From assembly GCF_030848945.1 (NCBI RefSeq), contig NZ_JANHAX010000002.1, forward strand, positions 496,001-560,000: a stretch of DNA of 64,000 nucleotides, in the 5' to 3' direction. The position numbers were made by a program, and so were the translations under genes. Positions 8,481 to 16,159 of this stretch are shown here, in pieces. Within the stretch, counting starts at the first letter, position 1. Each line of letters opens with the position of its first letter. The notes below the pieces were generated by a model, which was given only the letters and a program-made list of their open reading frames with translations, did not search any database and was not told the origin of the DNA. Source of the DNA: Marimonas arenosa (GTDB lineage: Bacteria; Pseudomonadota; Alphaproteobacteria; Rhodobacterales; Rhodobacteraceae).

Positions 8481-9551
8481 TCATTCCTGATCCCAGTTAC
8501 GCACCGGGGTTGCCCCGGCGGCACGCATCGTGTCCATGTAGGCCTTCAAGACGGCGGTGCCGGCCTTGCCCTCGCCGTCGAGTTGGTCGGCCCAGAGCTT
8601 GGCGACGTTGTCCATGCCCGCGGCCCATTGTTCGCGGAAGGCCTGATCGACTTCGGTCACCGTGGCGCCCTGGCTTTGCATGATGCCGAGGAATTTCTCG
8701 ACCGAGGCGTCGAGATCCTTCTGGTAGGCTTCGGCATCGGCCTTGGCCCCGGCCTTGAGCGCGGCCTGGACCTCGGGCGGCAGGTCGTCGAACCAATCGG
8801 CGTTCGCCGCCAGCCCCCCGGCATATTGCGCGCCGAAGCCGACCTTGGTGATATAGGGTGCGACTTCGTGCAGCTTGCCCGGCAGCGCGGCCGAGGCGAA
8901 GACGATGACGCCGTCATACACGCCGGTCTTGATCTCGTTGTAGTAGGTGGTGAGGTTGCCTGACACGCCGACCGCGCCGGTGCCTTTGAGCCAGTTCACT
9001 GCCGGGCCGGGAGCACCGATCTTGCGGCCGTCGAGATCGGCGATGGAATTGACCGGGAAGGTGGTCATCAACAGGTAGTCGTCAATGCCGATGCCGCCGC
9101 CTAGGTATTCCAGACCGTTTTCGGCCCAGGCCGCCTGCATGTCGGCGTTGGTCTCCTGTAGATTGTCCATCCAGGTCGACACGGCAGTCGAGTCGCTCGA
9201 TACGAAGGGGGTGAAATAGGTCACGTTCTGCACCGAGAGCTTGGCCGGATCGAACAGCGAGGAGACGAGGCCGATCTCGGCCAGGCCTTCTTCGACCGCT
9301 TCAAGCTCATCGCCAACCTTGGCAAGCGATCCGCCGTATTGCTCGGACCAGGTGATGGAATGCCCGGTGCCTTCCAGTGCCGCATCAACCGCGGGAATGA
9401 AGGTCTGGCTGGCGTGTTTCACCCAGCGGAAGACTGGCGGGTGCCCCGCCACGATGGTGACGCTGAAATCGTCGGCTCGGGCGGGCGCGCTTGCCAGCGT
9501 GCCGAGGGCCAGCGCCGTCATGGCCACGCCTTTCACGAAAATCTGTTTCAT
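8481..9551 (-). CDS. TRAP transporter substrate-binding protein (DctP type)
   Basis: A 356-residue periplasmic binding protein. A Sec signal (about 1-26, ending SAPARA) precedes the mature protein. The DctP fold is recognisable from the central segment around DLDGRKIGAPGPAVNWLKGT and the following loop. It captures the imported carboxylate-type solute and hands it to the DctQ/DctM permease. Its ribosome site GGGAGGAATG lies in the end of the regulator gene, which stops 1 nt before this ATG, so regulator and transporter are co-transcribed. The ligand cannot be named. Confidence 0.93.
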   Translation of the reverse strand: MKQIFVKGVAMTALALGTLASAPARADDFSVTIVAGHPPVFRWVKHASQTFIPAVDAALEGTGHSITWSEQYGGSLAKVGDELEAVEEGLAEIGLVSSLFDPAKLSVQNVTYFTPFVSSDSTAVSTWMDNLQETNADMQAAWAENGLEYLGGGIGIDDYLLMTTFPVNSIADLDGRKIGAPGPAVNWLKGTGAVGVSGNLTTYYNEIKTGVYDGVIVFASAALPGKLHEVAPYITKVGFGAQYAGGLAANADWFDDLPPEVQAALKAGAKADAEAYQKDLDASVEKFLGIMQSQGATVTEVDQAFREQWAAGMDNVAKLWADQLDGEGKAGTAVLKAYMDTMRAAGATPVRNWDQE

Positions 9552-9552
9552 C

Positions 9553-10224
9553 TCATTCCTCCCTTGGGTTGTCTTTTGTCAGTTCACGGATACCGCCGCA
9601 GATGAACGGCACGATGCGGGCCAGCATCGCGTCGGCATCACCGTCGTCGCAGAGCCCGCCCGACAGCCGCTTGGGCCGCCCGGTCTTGGCCATCATCGTC
9701 ATGCCGACGCCGATCGCGAACATGTAGGCCCAGACGGCATCGGCCTCGCTCAGACGCGGTTCGGCCTTTTTCAGCGCGGCGATGTAGTCTCGGGCGATCG
9801 GGTCGTAATAGGTCTCGGTCATTTCGCGCGCCACCGGATCGGATGAATTGGCCATCGACACGAGGATGCGGGCAAAGCCGCCGCCGTCTTCGGCCAGCTC
9901 CAGCCCGGTTTCGATGGTCGGGCGAAAGAGCGCCTCGACGAGGTCTTCCAGTTTCAAAGGCCCGGCGGCGCGCAAGGCGCGGAGCCGCGTGGCGCGGGAG
10001 TCGTTGATCTGGCCCGAGCGGCGTTCCACCATCCGTTCGAACAGCCGTGCCTTGTTGCCGAAATGGTAGTGAATGAGTCCTTGTGCCACGCCGGCGCGTT
10101 GGGCGATCTCGCGCAGCGCCGCGCCGTCATAGCCGGAATTCGCGAATACCAGTTCTGCGGCATCGAGAATCGCATCGGAGCGTGCTCCGCCGGTTTCGCT
10201 GTCCCTGATGGCCCGTTCGGCCAT
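9553..10224 (-). CDS. TetR/AcrR-family transcriptional regulator
   Basis: A 223-residue TetR protein. The N-terminal helix-turn-helix is at about residues 37-56 (ALREIAQRAGVAQGLIHYHF), followed by an all-helical ligand domain. It is the first gene of the TRAP-cyclase-FAH-OsmC operon, and a 22-bp inverted repeat of TetR type lies just upstream (10241-10262). It therefore most likely represses its own operon until the transported compound or a metabolite binds. Confidence 0.93.
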   Translation of the reverse strand: MAERAIRDSETGGARSDAILDAAELVFANSGYDGAALREIAQRAGVAQGLIHYHFGNKARLFERMVERRSGQINDSRATRLRALRAAGPLKLEDLVEALFRPTIETGLELAEDGGGFARILVSMANSSDPVAREMTETYYDPIARDYIAALKKAEPRLSEADAVWAYMFAIGVGMTMMAKTGRPKRLSGGLCDDGDADAMLARIVPFICGGIRELTKDNPREE

Positions 10225-10240
10225 GCCTCCCCCTCCCGGA

Positions 10241-10262
10241 CCTGACTGATCGCTCAGTCAGG
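10241..10262. promoter_or_regulatory. TetR-type operator
   Basis: Perfect 9-base arms CCTGACTGA (10241-10249) and TCAGTCAGG (10254-10262) around TCGC. The TGACTGA/TCAGTCA core is typical of TetR-family operators. It lies 17 nt upstream of the tetR start, so repression by autoregulation is the natural reading. Confidence 0.75.
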
Positions 10263-10320
10263 GTCTTGCGCGGGACGATTCGAGTCAAGCGCCCGGGTCT
10301 CGGTCCCGACCGGAGCGCGA

Positions 10321-10336
10321 CAATTGACGTCAATTG
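10321..10336. promoter_or_regulatory. Perfect 16-bp palindrome upstream of lipoprotein gene
   Basis: CAATTGACGTCAATTG is a perfect 16-base palindrome, 56 nt before the lipoprotein start and between two divergent transcription units. It is a good operator candidate, but no regulator can be assigned; it does not match the TetR operator 60 bases away. Confidence 0.5.
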
Positions 10337-10391
10337 AATTTTCCGGCGGAGTCCGGCATGATCACAAAAAAGATCATCGGGCAGATCGATC

Positions 10392-10778
10392 ATGCGACGT
10401 CTCATTCTTTTATTGGCCTGTTTGTCACTCGCGGCCTGCGGCGGTTATCGCAAGGCCGAGCGCGAAATCGGGCGCAGTGCGCGGGCCGGTGTGCCGGTCG
10501 CCGGTACGGCGGCGGCGCAGGTGATGCGGCTGGCGACGGGACCGATCTCGCGTGCCTGCGTCGGCTCGGACCGCAAGGCGCGGTCGCAAGAGCGCTGCGG
10601 CTGCATTCAGGCAGTGGCGAATGACACGCTGTCGCCCGCCGACCAACGGCTGGCGGTCAGTTTCTATACCGACCCGCACCGGGCACAGGAAATCCGCCAA
10701 TCGGACAATCCTGGCCATGAACGATTCTGGCAGACCTACAAGGACTATGCCCGGACCGCGGCAGCGGTCTGTGGCTGA
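10392..10778 (+). CDS. Small outer-envelope lipoprotein, function unknown
   Basis: A 128-residue protein with a lipoprotein signal: MRRLILLLACLS then lipobox L13-A-A-C16, so the mature protein begins at Cys16. It contains four further cysteines (in RACVGSD, RCGCIQ and the C-terminal VCG) that could form disulfides, and a FYTDPHRAQEIRQSDNPGH stretch of a type I associate with conserved Rhodobacteraceae hypothetical proteins. It precedes the ZIP transporter gene by 42 nt and may be co-transcribed with it. Confidence 0.8.
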   Translation: MRRLILLLACLSLAACGGYRKAEREIGRSARAGVPVAGTAAAQVMRLATGPISRACVGSDRKARSQERCGCIQAVANDTLSPADQRLAVSFYTDPHRAQEIRQSDNPGHERFWQTYKDYARTAAAVCG

Positions 10779-10820
10779 GTCGCCCGGCCCTTCTGAGCGC
10801 GTCAGAGGGAGGCCGGAGCC

Positions 10821-11594
10821 ATGAGCATCATCCTGCAGGGTTTCCTCGGTAGTCTGGGGGCGGGGTTGATGACGGCGGTAGGCGCGGTGCCGGTATTGTT
10901 CGGGCGTTCGATGTCGCGTCAGACCATGGACATCATGCTGGGCTTTGCCGCAGGCGTGATGCTGGCCGCCACTTTTTTTTCGCTGTTGGGGCCGAGTGTC
11001 GAGTTTGCCGGTGAGCGGTTCGGACATGGCGTGATCCCTGCCGCGGTTGCGGTCGTGGGGGTGTTGCTGGGGGCCGGCACGGTGATGTTCTTCGACAATC
11101 GCCTGCCGCACGAGCATTTCATTGTTGGCCGGGAAGGGCCTGAAGCGGCCGAGTTGCGCCGAATCTGGCTGTTCGTCTTCGCCATCACGCTGCACAATGC
11201 ACCCGAGGGCATGGCGGTGGGGGTCGGGTTCGGCGGCGGCGACGTGGCCGCCGGCCTGCAAATCGCACTGGGGATCGGGGTGCAGAACGCGCCGGAAGGG
11301 TTGGCCGTGGCGGTGGCGCTGATCTCGAAGAACTACTCCCGGTCCTATGCGTTCTTGATCGCGGCCCTGACCGGATTGGTGGAGCCTGTGGCGGGGCTGA
11401 TTGCAGCGGTTGCGGTCAGCCTGTCGGCGGCGCTGCTGCCCTGGGCGATGGCCTTCGCTGCCGGGGCGATGCTCTATGTCATCAGCCACGAGATCATTCC
11501 CGAGACTCACCGCTATGGTCACCAGCGCCGGGCGACTCAGGGATTGCTGGCTGGCTTCGTACTGATGATGGCGCTGGACGTGGCGCTAGGCTGA
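10821..11594 (+). CDS. ZIP-family metal transporter
   Basis: A 257-residue inner-membrane protein with eight predicted helices. The ZIP metal-site motifs are present: HNAPEGMAVGVG in helix IV and QNAPEGLAVAVAL in helix V, with the H/E residues that line the metal path. It imports divalent zinc or related metals. No Zur/Mur box is evident upstream. Its 3' end overlaps the convergent racemase gene by 9 nt. Confidence 0.92.
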   Translation: MSIILQGFLGSLGAGLMTAVGAVPVLFGRSMSRQTMDIMLGFAAGVMLAATFFSLLGPSVEFAGERFGHGVIPAAVAVVGVLLGAGTVMFFDNRLPHEHFIVGREGPEAAELRRIWLFVFAITLHNAPEGMAVGVGFGGGDVAAGLQIALGIGVQNAPEGLAVAVALISKNYSRSYAFLIAALTGLVEPVAGLIAAVAVSLSAALLPWAMAFAAGAMLYVISHEIIPETHRYGHQRRATQGLLAGFVLMMALDVALG

Positions 11595-12242
11595 GCCGCC
11601 GCGGGCGAAATCCACGATGCCGTCGACCAGGCAGTCGAGGCTGTCGGTCCAGGGCAGGCCCGAGAGCGCGTCGGTCAGCAGCGACAGTTCGGTGCAGGCG
11701 ACGAGCAGATGATCGCAAGCACGGGCCATGGCTTGGGCGATGCGGGCCAGCGGTTTCGCGTCGCGGCGCCCGGCTTTGACGTCGCGGATGATCTGCAACA
11801 GCGCACCTTCGTCGCCCCATACCGGGGTAAGGCCGCGGGCGGCGAAGGCGCCGTCGAAGACGCCGGCGCGTTGCACCGCCGGAGAGGCGAGCATGCCGAT
11901 ACGGCCCGAGAGCCGGTCGGTGGTCAACTCGATCATGTCGAGGAATGGCAGACCGACGTCAGCGAGGACATCCTTGTAGGCATGCGCGGTGTTGCAGGGC
12001 ATGGCGAGTGCCCGGGCGCCGGCGGCTCTGAGGTCTTCGGCCATCCGCCGCAGCGCCGGGGCGGGGCTTTCACCGGTGCCCTCGATCAGGTGGGCGATGC
12101 GGCTGGGCACGGCCGGGTTCTGATGGACGATGAGAGGGATGTGATCGGCATCGTCCTGCGCCGGCACGGCGGCCAGTACCTTCTGCATCAGCAGGATGGT
12201 GGCTTCTGGCCCCATCCCGCCGAGAATGCCGACCGGTTTCAT
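11586..12242 (-). CDS. Aspartate/glutamate racemase family protein
   Basis: A 218-residue Asp/Glu racemase-superfamily protein, beginning KPVGILGGMGPEAT. Both catalytic cysteines are present: Cys83 in MPCNTA and Cys183 in VACTELSLL, so two-base racemisation of an acidic amino acid (probably aspartate) is plausible. Its ATG overlaps the upstream phosphatase stop by 4 nt. Confidence 0.88.
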   Translation of the reverse strand: MKPVGILGGMGPEATILLMQKVLAAVPAQDDADHIPLIVHQNPAVPSRIAHLIEGTGESPAPALRRMAEDLRAAGARALAMPCNTAHAYKDVLADVGLPFLDMIELTTDRLSGRIGMLASPAVQRAGVFDGAFAARGLTPVWGDEGALLQIIRDVKAGRRDAKPLARIAQAMARACDHLLVACTELSLLTDALSGLPWTDSLDCLVDGIVDFARGGSA

Positions 12243-12682
12243 CGTTCGGCCAGGGCGCGGGCGAGGCCGTCGGCGCAGGCTTCGATCAGGTCGAGGGCGC
12301 CGTCGAAATCGCGGGTGTAATAGGGGTCGGGCACTTCCGACATGCCCGATTGCGGGGCGTAGTCGGTGAAAAGATGCACCGGGGTGGCGCTGCCGGTGGG
12401 CCGGAGACGCTCGATATCGGCGAGGTTGCTGCCATCCATGCCGATGATCAGGTCGAAGCGGTCGAAATCGGAGCCCGAGACCTGGCGTGCGCGCAGGTCG
12501 GAGAGGTCGATGCCTCTGGCCGAGGCAGCTTCGCGCATGGGCCCGTAAGGTGGTTTGCCGACATGCCAGTCGGCGGTTCCGGCGCTGTCAATGTCGTGTT
12601 CCGCGCCTGCGACGGTGCGGAAGACGCCTTCGGCGGCGGGCGAACGGCAGATATTGCCGAGACAGACGAACAGAACCTTCAT
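12239..12682 (-). CDS. Low-molecular-weight protein-tyrosine phosphatase
   Basis: A 147-residue LMW-PTP. The P-loop C7-LGNIC-R13-S and the general-acid aspartate in D119-PYY are both intact, so it should be active on phosphotyrosine or low-molecular-weight phosphoesters. It overlaps the racemase start by 4 nt and follows the site-2 protease gene by 13 nt, so the three may be one transcript. No polysaccharide cluster with a tyrosine kinase is nearby. Confidence 0.93.
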   Translation of the reverse strand: MKVLFVCLGNICRSPAAEGVFRTVAGAEHDIDSAGTADWHVGKPPYGPMREAASARGIDLSDLRARQVSGSDFDRFDLIIGMDGSNLADIERLRPTGSATPVHLFTDYAPQSGMSEVPDPYYTRDFDGALDLIEACADGLARALAER

Positions 12683-12695
12683 GAGCCTTTCCTCA

Positions 12696-13373
12696 TCAGC
12701 GTTTTTCGCCCCGCATCATCCGGTAGTGCAGCCCGATTGACGGCAGGAAGAGCAGGAGCCAGCCCGTCGTATACCAGACATAGAGCAGCGCCGGCCACCA
12801 CAGGATGGCGCAGACCAGCCCAACGGCGCCGGTAATCTGCAGGGCGTTTTGCGGCGCAAGGATACGCAGGAGCAGGAGGTGCAGGAGTTTTCCGCCATCA
12901 AGCGGCTGCACCGGGATCATGTTGAAGACGAAGAACATGAAATTGAGCACGGCGAACAGCACCAGGTAATGGCCGAGCAATCCGCTGCCCAGACCGCTTG
13001 ACCAGATCCAGTAGGCAGCCAGCGAACCGAGTGCCCAGAGCCCGAGATTGGTCAATGGCCCCATGGCGGTGATGAACTCCTGCTCGCGCGCCGTGGCCGA
13101 GCGGGCATGTTCGCAGAATCCGCCGCCGCCATGCAGTACGATGCGGCGCACCGGAACGCCCTGGACCCGGGCCGCCCAGGCATGGCCGAGTTCGTGCAGG
13201 TAGATGATGGTGAGGATCATGGCGACGATGATGGCAAGCCACAGCAGGCTGCCGCCGGCTGACAGTGTGAGGCCGATGAAAATCAGCACCAGAAAGGCCA
13301 GCGTCTGGCCGATTTCGACGGGCACGCCGAAGACGCCGTTGAAACGAAAGATGATCGGACCGGTCTGCAACAT
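12696..13373 (-). CDS. Site-2 protease family (M50) membrane metalloprotease
   Basis: A 225-residue polytopic protein with the zinc motif H60-E-L-G-H64 in a membrane helix and a second ligand in NMIPVQPLDGGK. This compact M50 type lacks PDZ and CBS domains. The start MLQTGPII is chosen because AAGGTGG precedes it by 5 nt; the frame extends 30 codons upstream into poorly supported sequence. Substrates of such short S2Ps are generally unknown. Confidence 0.88.
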   Translation of the reverse strand: MLQTGPIIFRFNGVFGVPVEIGQTLAFLVLIFIGLTLSAGGSLLWLAIIVAMILTIIYLHELGHAWAARVQGVPVRRIVLHGGGGFCEHARSATAREQEFITAMGPLTNLGLWALGSLAAYWIWSSGLGSGLLGHYLVLFAVLNFMFFVFNMIPVQPLDGGKLLHLLLLRILAPQNALQITGAVGLVCAILWWPALLYVWYTTGWLLLFLPSIGLHYRMMRGEKR

Positions 13374-13474
13374 GGCGGCCACCTTGGGCAAAGTGGTGGG
13401 GGGAAACAAGCGGCAAATCCCGGGCTTTCCCGAGACCGGGGGCGGCGCTAGGGTCGGGCGCAAAGGAGAGGCTC

Positions 13475-14170
13475 ATGCGTGACAAGATCGTCATTCTGAC
13501 CGGGGCGGGGATTTCGGCGGAAAGCGGGCTGGGAACGTTCCGCGACGTTGATGGGTTGTGGACCAAATACGACCTGAACGAGGTGGCGACGCCGGGAGGA
13601 TTCGCGCGTAACCCCGCGCTGGTGCATGATTTCTACAATGCGAGACGCGCAAATTGCCGCGGCGCCGCGCCCAATCCGGCGCATGCGGCGCTGGCGCGAC
13701 TGCAGCGGCATTGGGACGGCGACGTGGTGATCGTGACCCAGAATGTCGACGATCTGCACGAGCGCGGCGGCGCAAACGATGTGATCCACATGCACGGAGA
13801 GCTTGGGCAGGGGCTGTGTGCAGCCTGCGGTCATCGCTGGCCGGCGCCAGACGAGATGTTCCCCGACGATGCGTGCCCGCGCTGCGGGGTCCCGGCGACG
13901 CGGCCCGATATCGTGTGGTTCGGCGAGATTCCGTATTTCATGGACGAGATCCTTTTGCATCTTGGCGGGGCCGGGGTTTTCGCCGCGATCGGCACAAGCG
14001 GCGAGGTTTACCCGGCCGCCGGGTTCGTCGAACTGGCGGCGCGGGCCGGGGCGCACACGGTGGAGCTCAACCTCGAACCATCCTCGGTGGTGTCGGCCTT
14101 TGCCGAGACCCGCTTCGGCAAAGCCAGTGAGACGGTGCCGGCCTGGGTCGGGGCGTTGCTGGACGAGTAA
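13475..14170 (+). CDS. cobB: NAD-dependent sirtuin deacylase
   Basis: A 231-residue sirtuin. NAD site GAGISAESG at 10-18, TQNVDDLHERGG at 88-99, catalytic His107 in HMHGE, and the zinc cysteines C115/C118 and C134/C137. Tyr54 and Arg57 (FYNARR) match the Y-x-x-R pair that in class III sirtuins (SIRT5, CobB) favours succinyl/malonyl-lysine, so desuccinylation as well as deacetylation is likely. It is divergent from the site-2 protease gene. Confidence 0.95.
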   Translation: MRDKIVILTGAGISAESGLGTFRDVDGLWTKYDLNEVATPGGFARNPALVHDFYNARRANCRGAAPNPAHAALARLQRHWDGDVVIVTQNVDDLHERGGANDVIHMHGELGQGLCAACGHRWPAPDEMFPDDACPRCGVPATRPDIVWFGEIPYFMDEILLHLGGAGVFAAIGTSGEVYPAAGFVELAARAGAHTVELNLEPSSVVSAFAETRFGKASETVPAWVGALLDE

Positions 14171-14186
14171 GGCCGCGGTTGCATCA

Positions 14187-14217
14187 AAGAAAAAGGGCGC
14201 CCCGCTCCGGGACGCCC
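14187..14217 (-). terminator. Terminator of the copper-chaperone transcript (probably bidirectional)
   Basis: Arms at 14195-14203 (GGGCGCCCC) and 14209-14217 (GGGACGCCC) form a GC hairpin with one mismatch. On the minus strand it is followed by CTTTTTCTTT, giving a good U-run just after the copper-chaperone gene. It also lies 25 nt after the sirtuin stop. Confidence 0.75.
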
Positions 14218-14240
14218 TCGGATGACCAAACTTTGGCGGA

Positions 14241-14729
14241 TCAGTTCGACTGCTGCTGCATCTGGCCGTGGTTCATCTTGCCGTGCATCGGCTTGCGATT
14301 GAGATCAACCGGCACCTCGATAGTCACCTCGCCGGCTTTTTCGAACACCAGCGTGACCGGCACGATGTCGCCCTGCTCCAGCGGCTGTTTCAGGCCGAGA
14401 AACATGACGTGGTGGCCGCCGCGCTGCATCGCGATCATGCCGTCCTTGGGCAGCGGGAAGCCTTCTTCCACGTGGATCATCTTCATCACGCCGTTGGCGT
14501 CTTCCTCGTGGGTGTGCAGTTCGACCCTTTCCGAGATATCCGACTTGGCGTCGATCAGCTGATCGTCCTGACCGGTTTCGTTGTGGATCATCATGAAGGC
14601 CGCACCTGAGGTCGACATCATGGCGCTGACCCTCGCATAGGAGTCTTCAACGCGGATGCCGTCGGCCAAGACGGGGGTGGCGAGGGCAAAGGCGGCGGCT
14701 GCCGCAAGAAGGCGGGTTTTGAAGGACAT
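14241..14729 (-). CDS. PCu(A)C-type periplasmic copper chaperone
   Basis: A 162-residue exported protein: signal peptide 1-20 (ending TPVLA), then the PCu(A)C domain with a His/Met set in VELHTHEED, GVMKMIHVEEG and GGHHVMFLGL, and a C-terminal Met/His tail (KPMHGKMNHGQM). Such proteins bind Cu(I)/Cu(II) and deliver copper to the CuA and CuB centres of cytochrome oxidase. The start is MSFKTR; upstream open sequence in the same frame belongs to the leader and the DUF2946 gene region. Confidence 0.93.
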   Translation of the reverse strand: MSFKTRLLAAAAAFALATPVLADGIRVEDSYARVSAMMSTSGAAFMMIHNETGQDDQLIDAKSDISERVELHTHEEDANGVMKMIHVEEGFPLPKDGMIAMQRGGHHVMFLGLKQPLEQGDIVPVTLVFEKAGEVTIEVPVDLNRKPMHGKMNHGQMQQQSN

Positions 14730-14820
14730 TCTGTGTCTCCTGTCTGGAAAACTGAGTGGTGCGCGGGTTTGTTGCCGCGCGCGATTTGAGGCCTTGGGGC
14801 AGATCGCCGGGGCGATCGCA

Positions 14821-15177
14821 TCACGATAAGGCGACGACCGGCGGCCCCCGGGCCGCGGGTTCCACCTCGCGCGCGGTGGCTGCGAACGAATTGCGAAGCG
14901 GCGAGAGCTTTTCGGCGCTGCCCAAGGGACGGGTGGGCAGGTCGGGCTCGTCGGCCGCAACGGCAAACAGCGACAACGCGCAGTCGGGGCAGATATGCGG
15001 CTTTTCGACAGGTTGGCCGTTTTCGTCGACGGCCACAGAAACGATACCTTGACCGGTGCAGAGGATGATTTCTCCGGCCGGACCGGGCATACCCCGCGCC
15101 ACCGCCATGCTCTGGCCGGTAGCGGCCAGCATGAGCGCAAGCACAAGGCCCAGATATGCTCTGAAGCGTCGTTTCAT
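14821..15177 (-). CDS. DUF2946-like exported protein with CPDC motif
   Basis: A 118-residue protein with an N-terminal hydrophobic signal segment (about 8-25) and a CPDC motif in KPHICPDCALSLF, plus an earlier Cys in EIILCTGQG. It resembles DUF2946 proteins, which are commonly encoded beside copper-uptake genes. It is 91 nt upstream of the copper chaperone gene on the same strand and probably shares its transcript. The Cys pair may bind copper or be redox active; this is inference. Confidence 0.75.
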   Translation of the reverse strand: MKRRFRAYLGLVLALMLAATGQSMAVARGMPGPAGEIILCTGQGIVSVAVDENGQPVEKPHICPDCALSLFAVAADEPDLPTRPLGSAEKLSPLRNSFAATAREVEPAARGPPVVALS

Positions 15178-15257
15178 CGCCCGAGATATAGGTCGCCGCG
15201 CGCGCCGGTGAAAGCGACAAAACGTATCGGGTGGCGCACGTCATTCGTGGAAAGCTT

Positions 15258-15287
15258 TTGACTCGACTCGGGCAACCTCCATATCAT
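15258..15287 (+). promoter_or_regulatory. Sigma-70-like promoter of the molybdenum-hydroxylase operon
   Basis: TTGACT at 15258-15263 and TATCAT at 15282-15287, spaced by 18 nt, 44 nt before the first start codon of the operon. It is the only good -35/-10 pair I see in this divergent region. Confidence 0.45.
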
Positions 15288-15331
15288 TTGCATACGAACG
15301 AAAAACAACGTGGTCCGACAGGGGGACCGAA

Positions 15332-16159
15332 GTGGATTATTACGCGCCCGAGAGCCTGAGCGAGGCTCTGGACATCCTGGGCCGTGGCGGGGTGACGCCC
15401 CTGTCAGGCGGCACCGATTTCTATCCCGCCCTGACGCCGGGCGGGCCGCGGCAGAGCCTGCTGGACATTACCCGGATCGCGGCGCTGCATGGGATATCGC
15501 GGCAGGCGGGTGGTTGGCGGATAGGGGCGGCGACGACCTGGTCCGAGATAGCCCGGGCCGAGCTGCCACCGGCCTTCGACGGGCTGCGGGCGGCCGCGCG
15601 CGAGGTGGGCGCGCGCCAGATCCAGAATGTCGGCACCGTCGGGGGCAATATCTGCAACGCCTCGCCCGCCGCTGACGGGGTGCCGCCACTGCTCACGTTG
15701 GACGCGGAAGTAGAGATCGCCGCGGCGGGCGGCACGCGCCGGATGGCGCTGAGCGGATTTGTAACCGGTGTGCGGCAGGTGGCGCTGAAGCCGGGCGAGA
15801 TGGTGGTGGCGTTGCATCTGCCCGATCCGCCCGAGACGGCGGTGGGGGCGTTCCGCAAGCTCGGCAGCCGAGCCTATCTGGTGATCTCGATCGCGATGGT
15901 GGCGATGGTGCTGCGCCGCGACGGGGCGGGGCGTGTCGATCATGCTCGCATCGCCGTCGGCGCCTGTTCGCCGGTGGCGCAACGGCTGGGGGCTTTGGAG
16001 ACGGCGCTGATCGGGGCGCGACCCGAGGAGGTCAGGGTGACGATGGCGAATCTGGGCGCGTTGCAGCCGATCGACGATGTCCGCGGCAGCGCGGCATACC
16101 GGCTCGATGCGGTCCGCGAGGTCATCGCACGGATGCTGCGGGAGGCCGGCGATGGATAA
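15332..16159 (+). CDS. FAD-binding subunit of a xanthine-dehydrogenase-family molybdenum hydroxylase
   Basis: A 275-residue CoxM/NdhF-type subunit. FAD-binding loops PLSGGTDFYP (about 27-36) and TVGGNICNASPAAD are intact, followed by the C-terminal CO-dehydrogenase-flavoprotein domain. It accepts electrons from the iron-sulfur clusters of the next protein during hydroxylation of the substrate. Translation starts at GTG with an AGGGGG-type site; its stop overlaps the next start by 8 nt. First gene of the island. Confidence 0.93.
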   Translation: MDYYAPESLSEALDILGRGGVTPLSGGTDFYPALTPGGPRQSLLDITRIAALHGISRQAGGWRIGAATTWSEIARAELPPAFDGLRAAAREVGARQIQNVGTVGGNICNASPAADGVPPLLTLDAEVEIAAAGGTRRMALSGFVTGVRQVALKPGEMVVALHLPDPPETAVGAFRKLGSRAYLVISIAMVAMVLRRDGAGRVDHARIAVGACSPVAQRLGALETALIGARPEEVRVTMANLGALQPIDDVRGSAAYRLDAVREVIARMLREAGDG

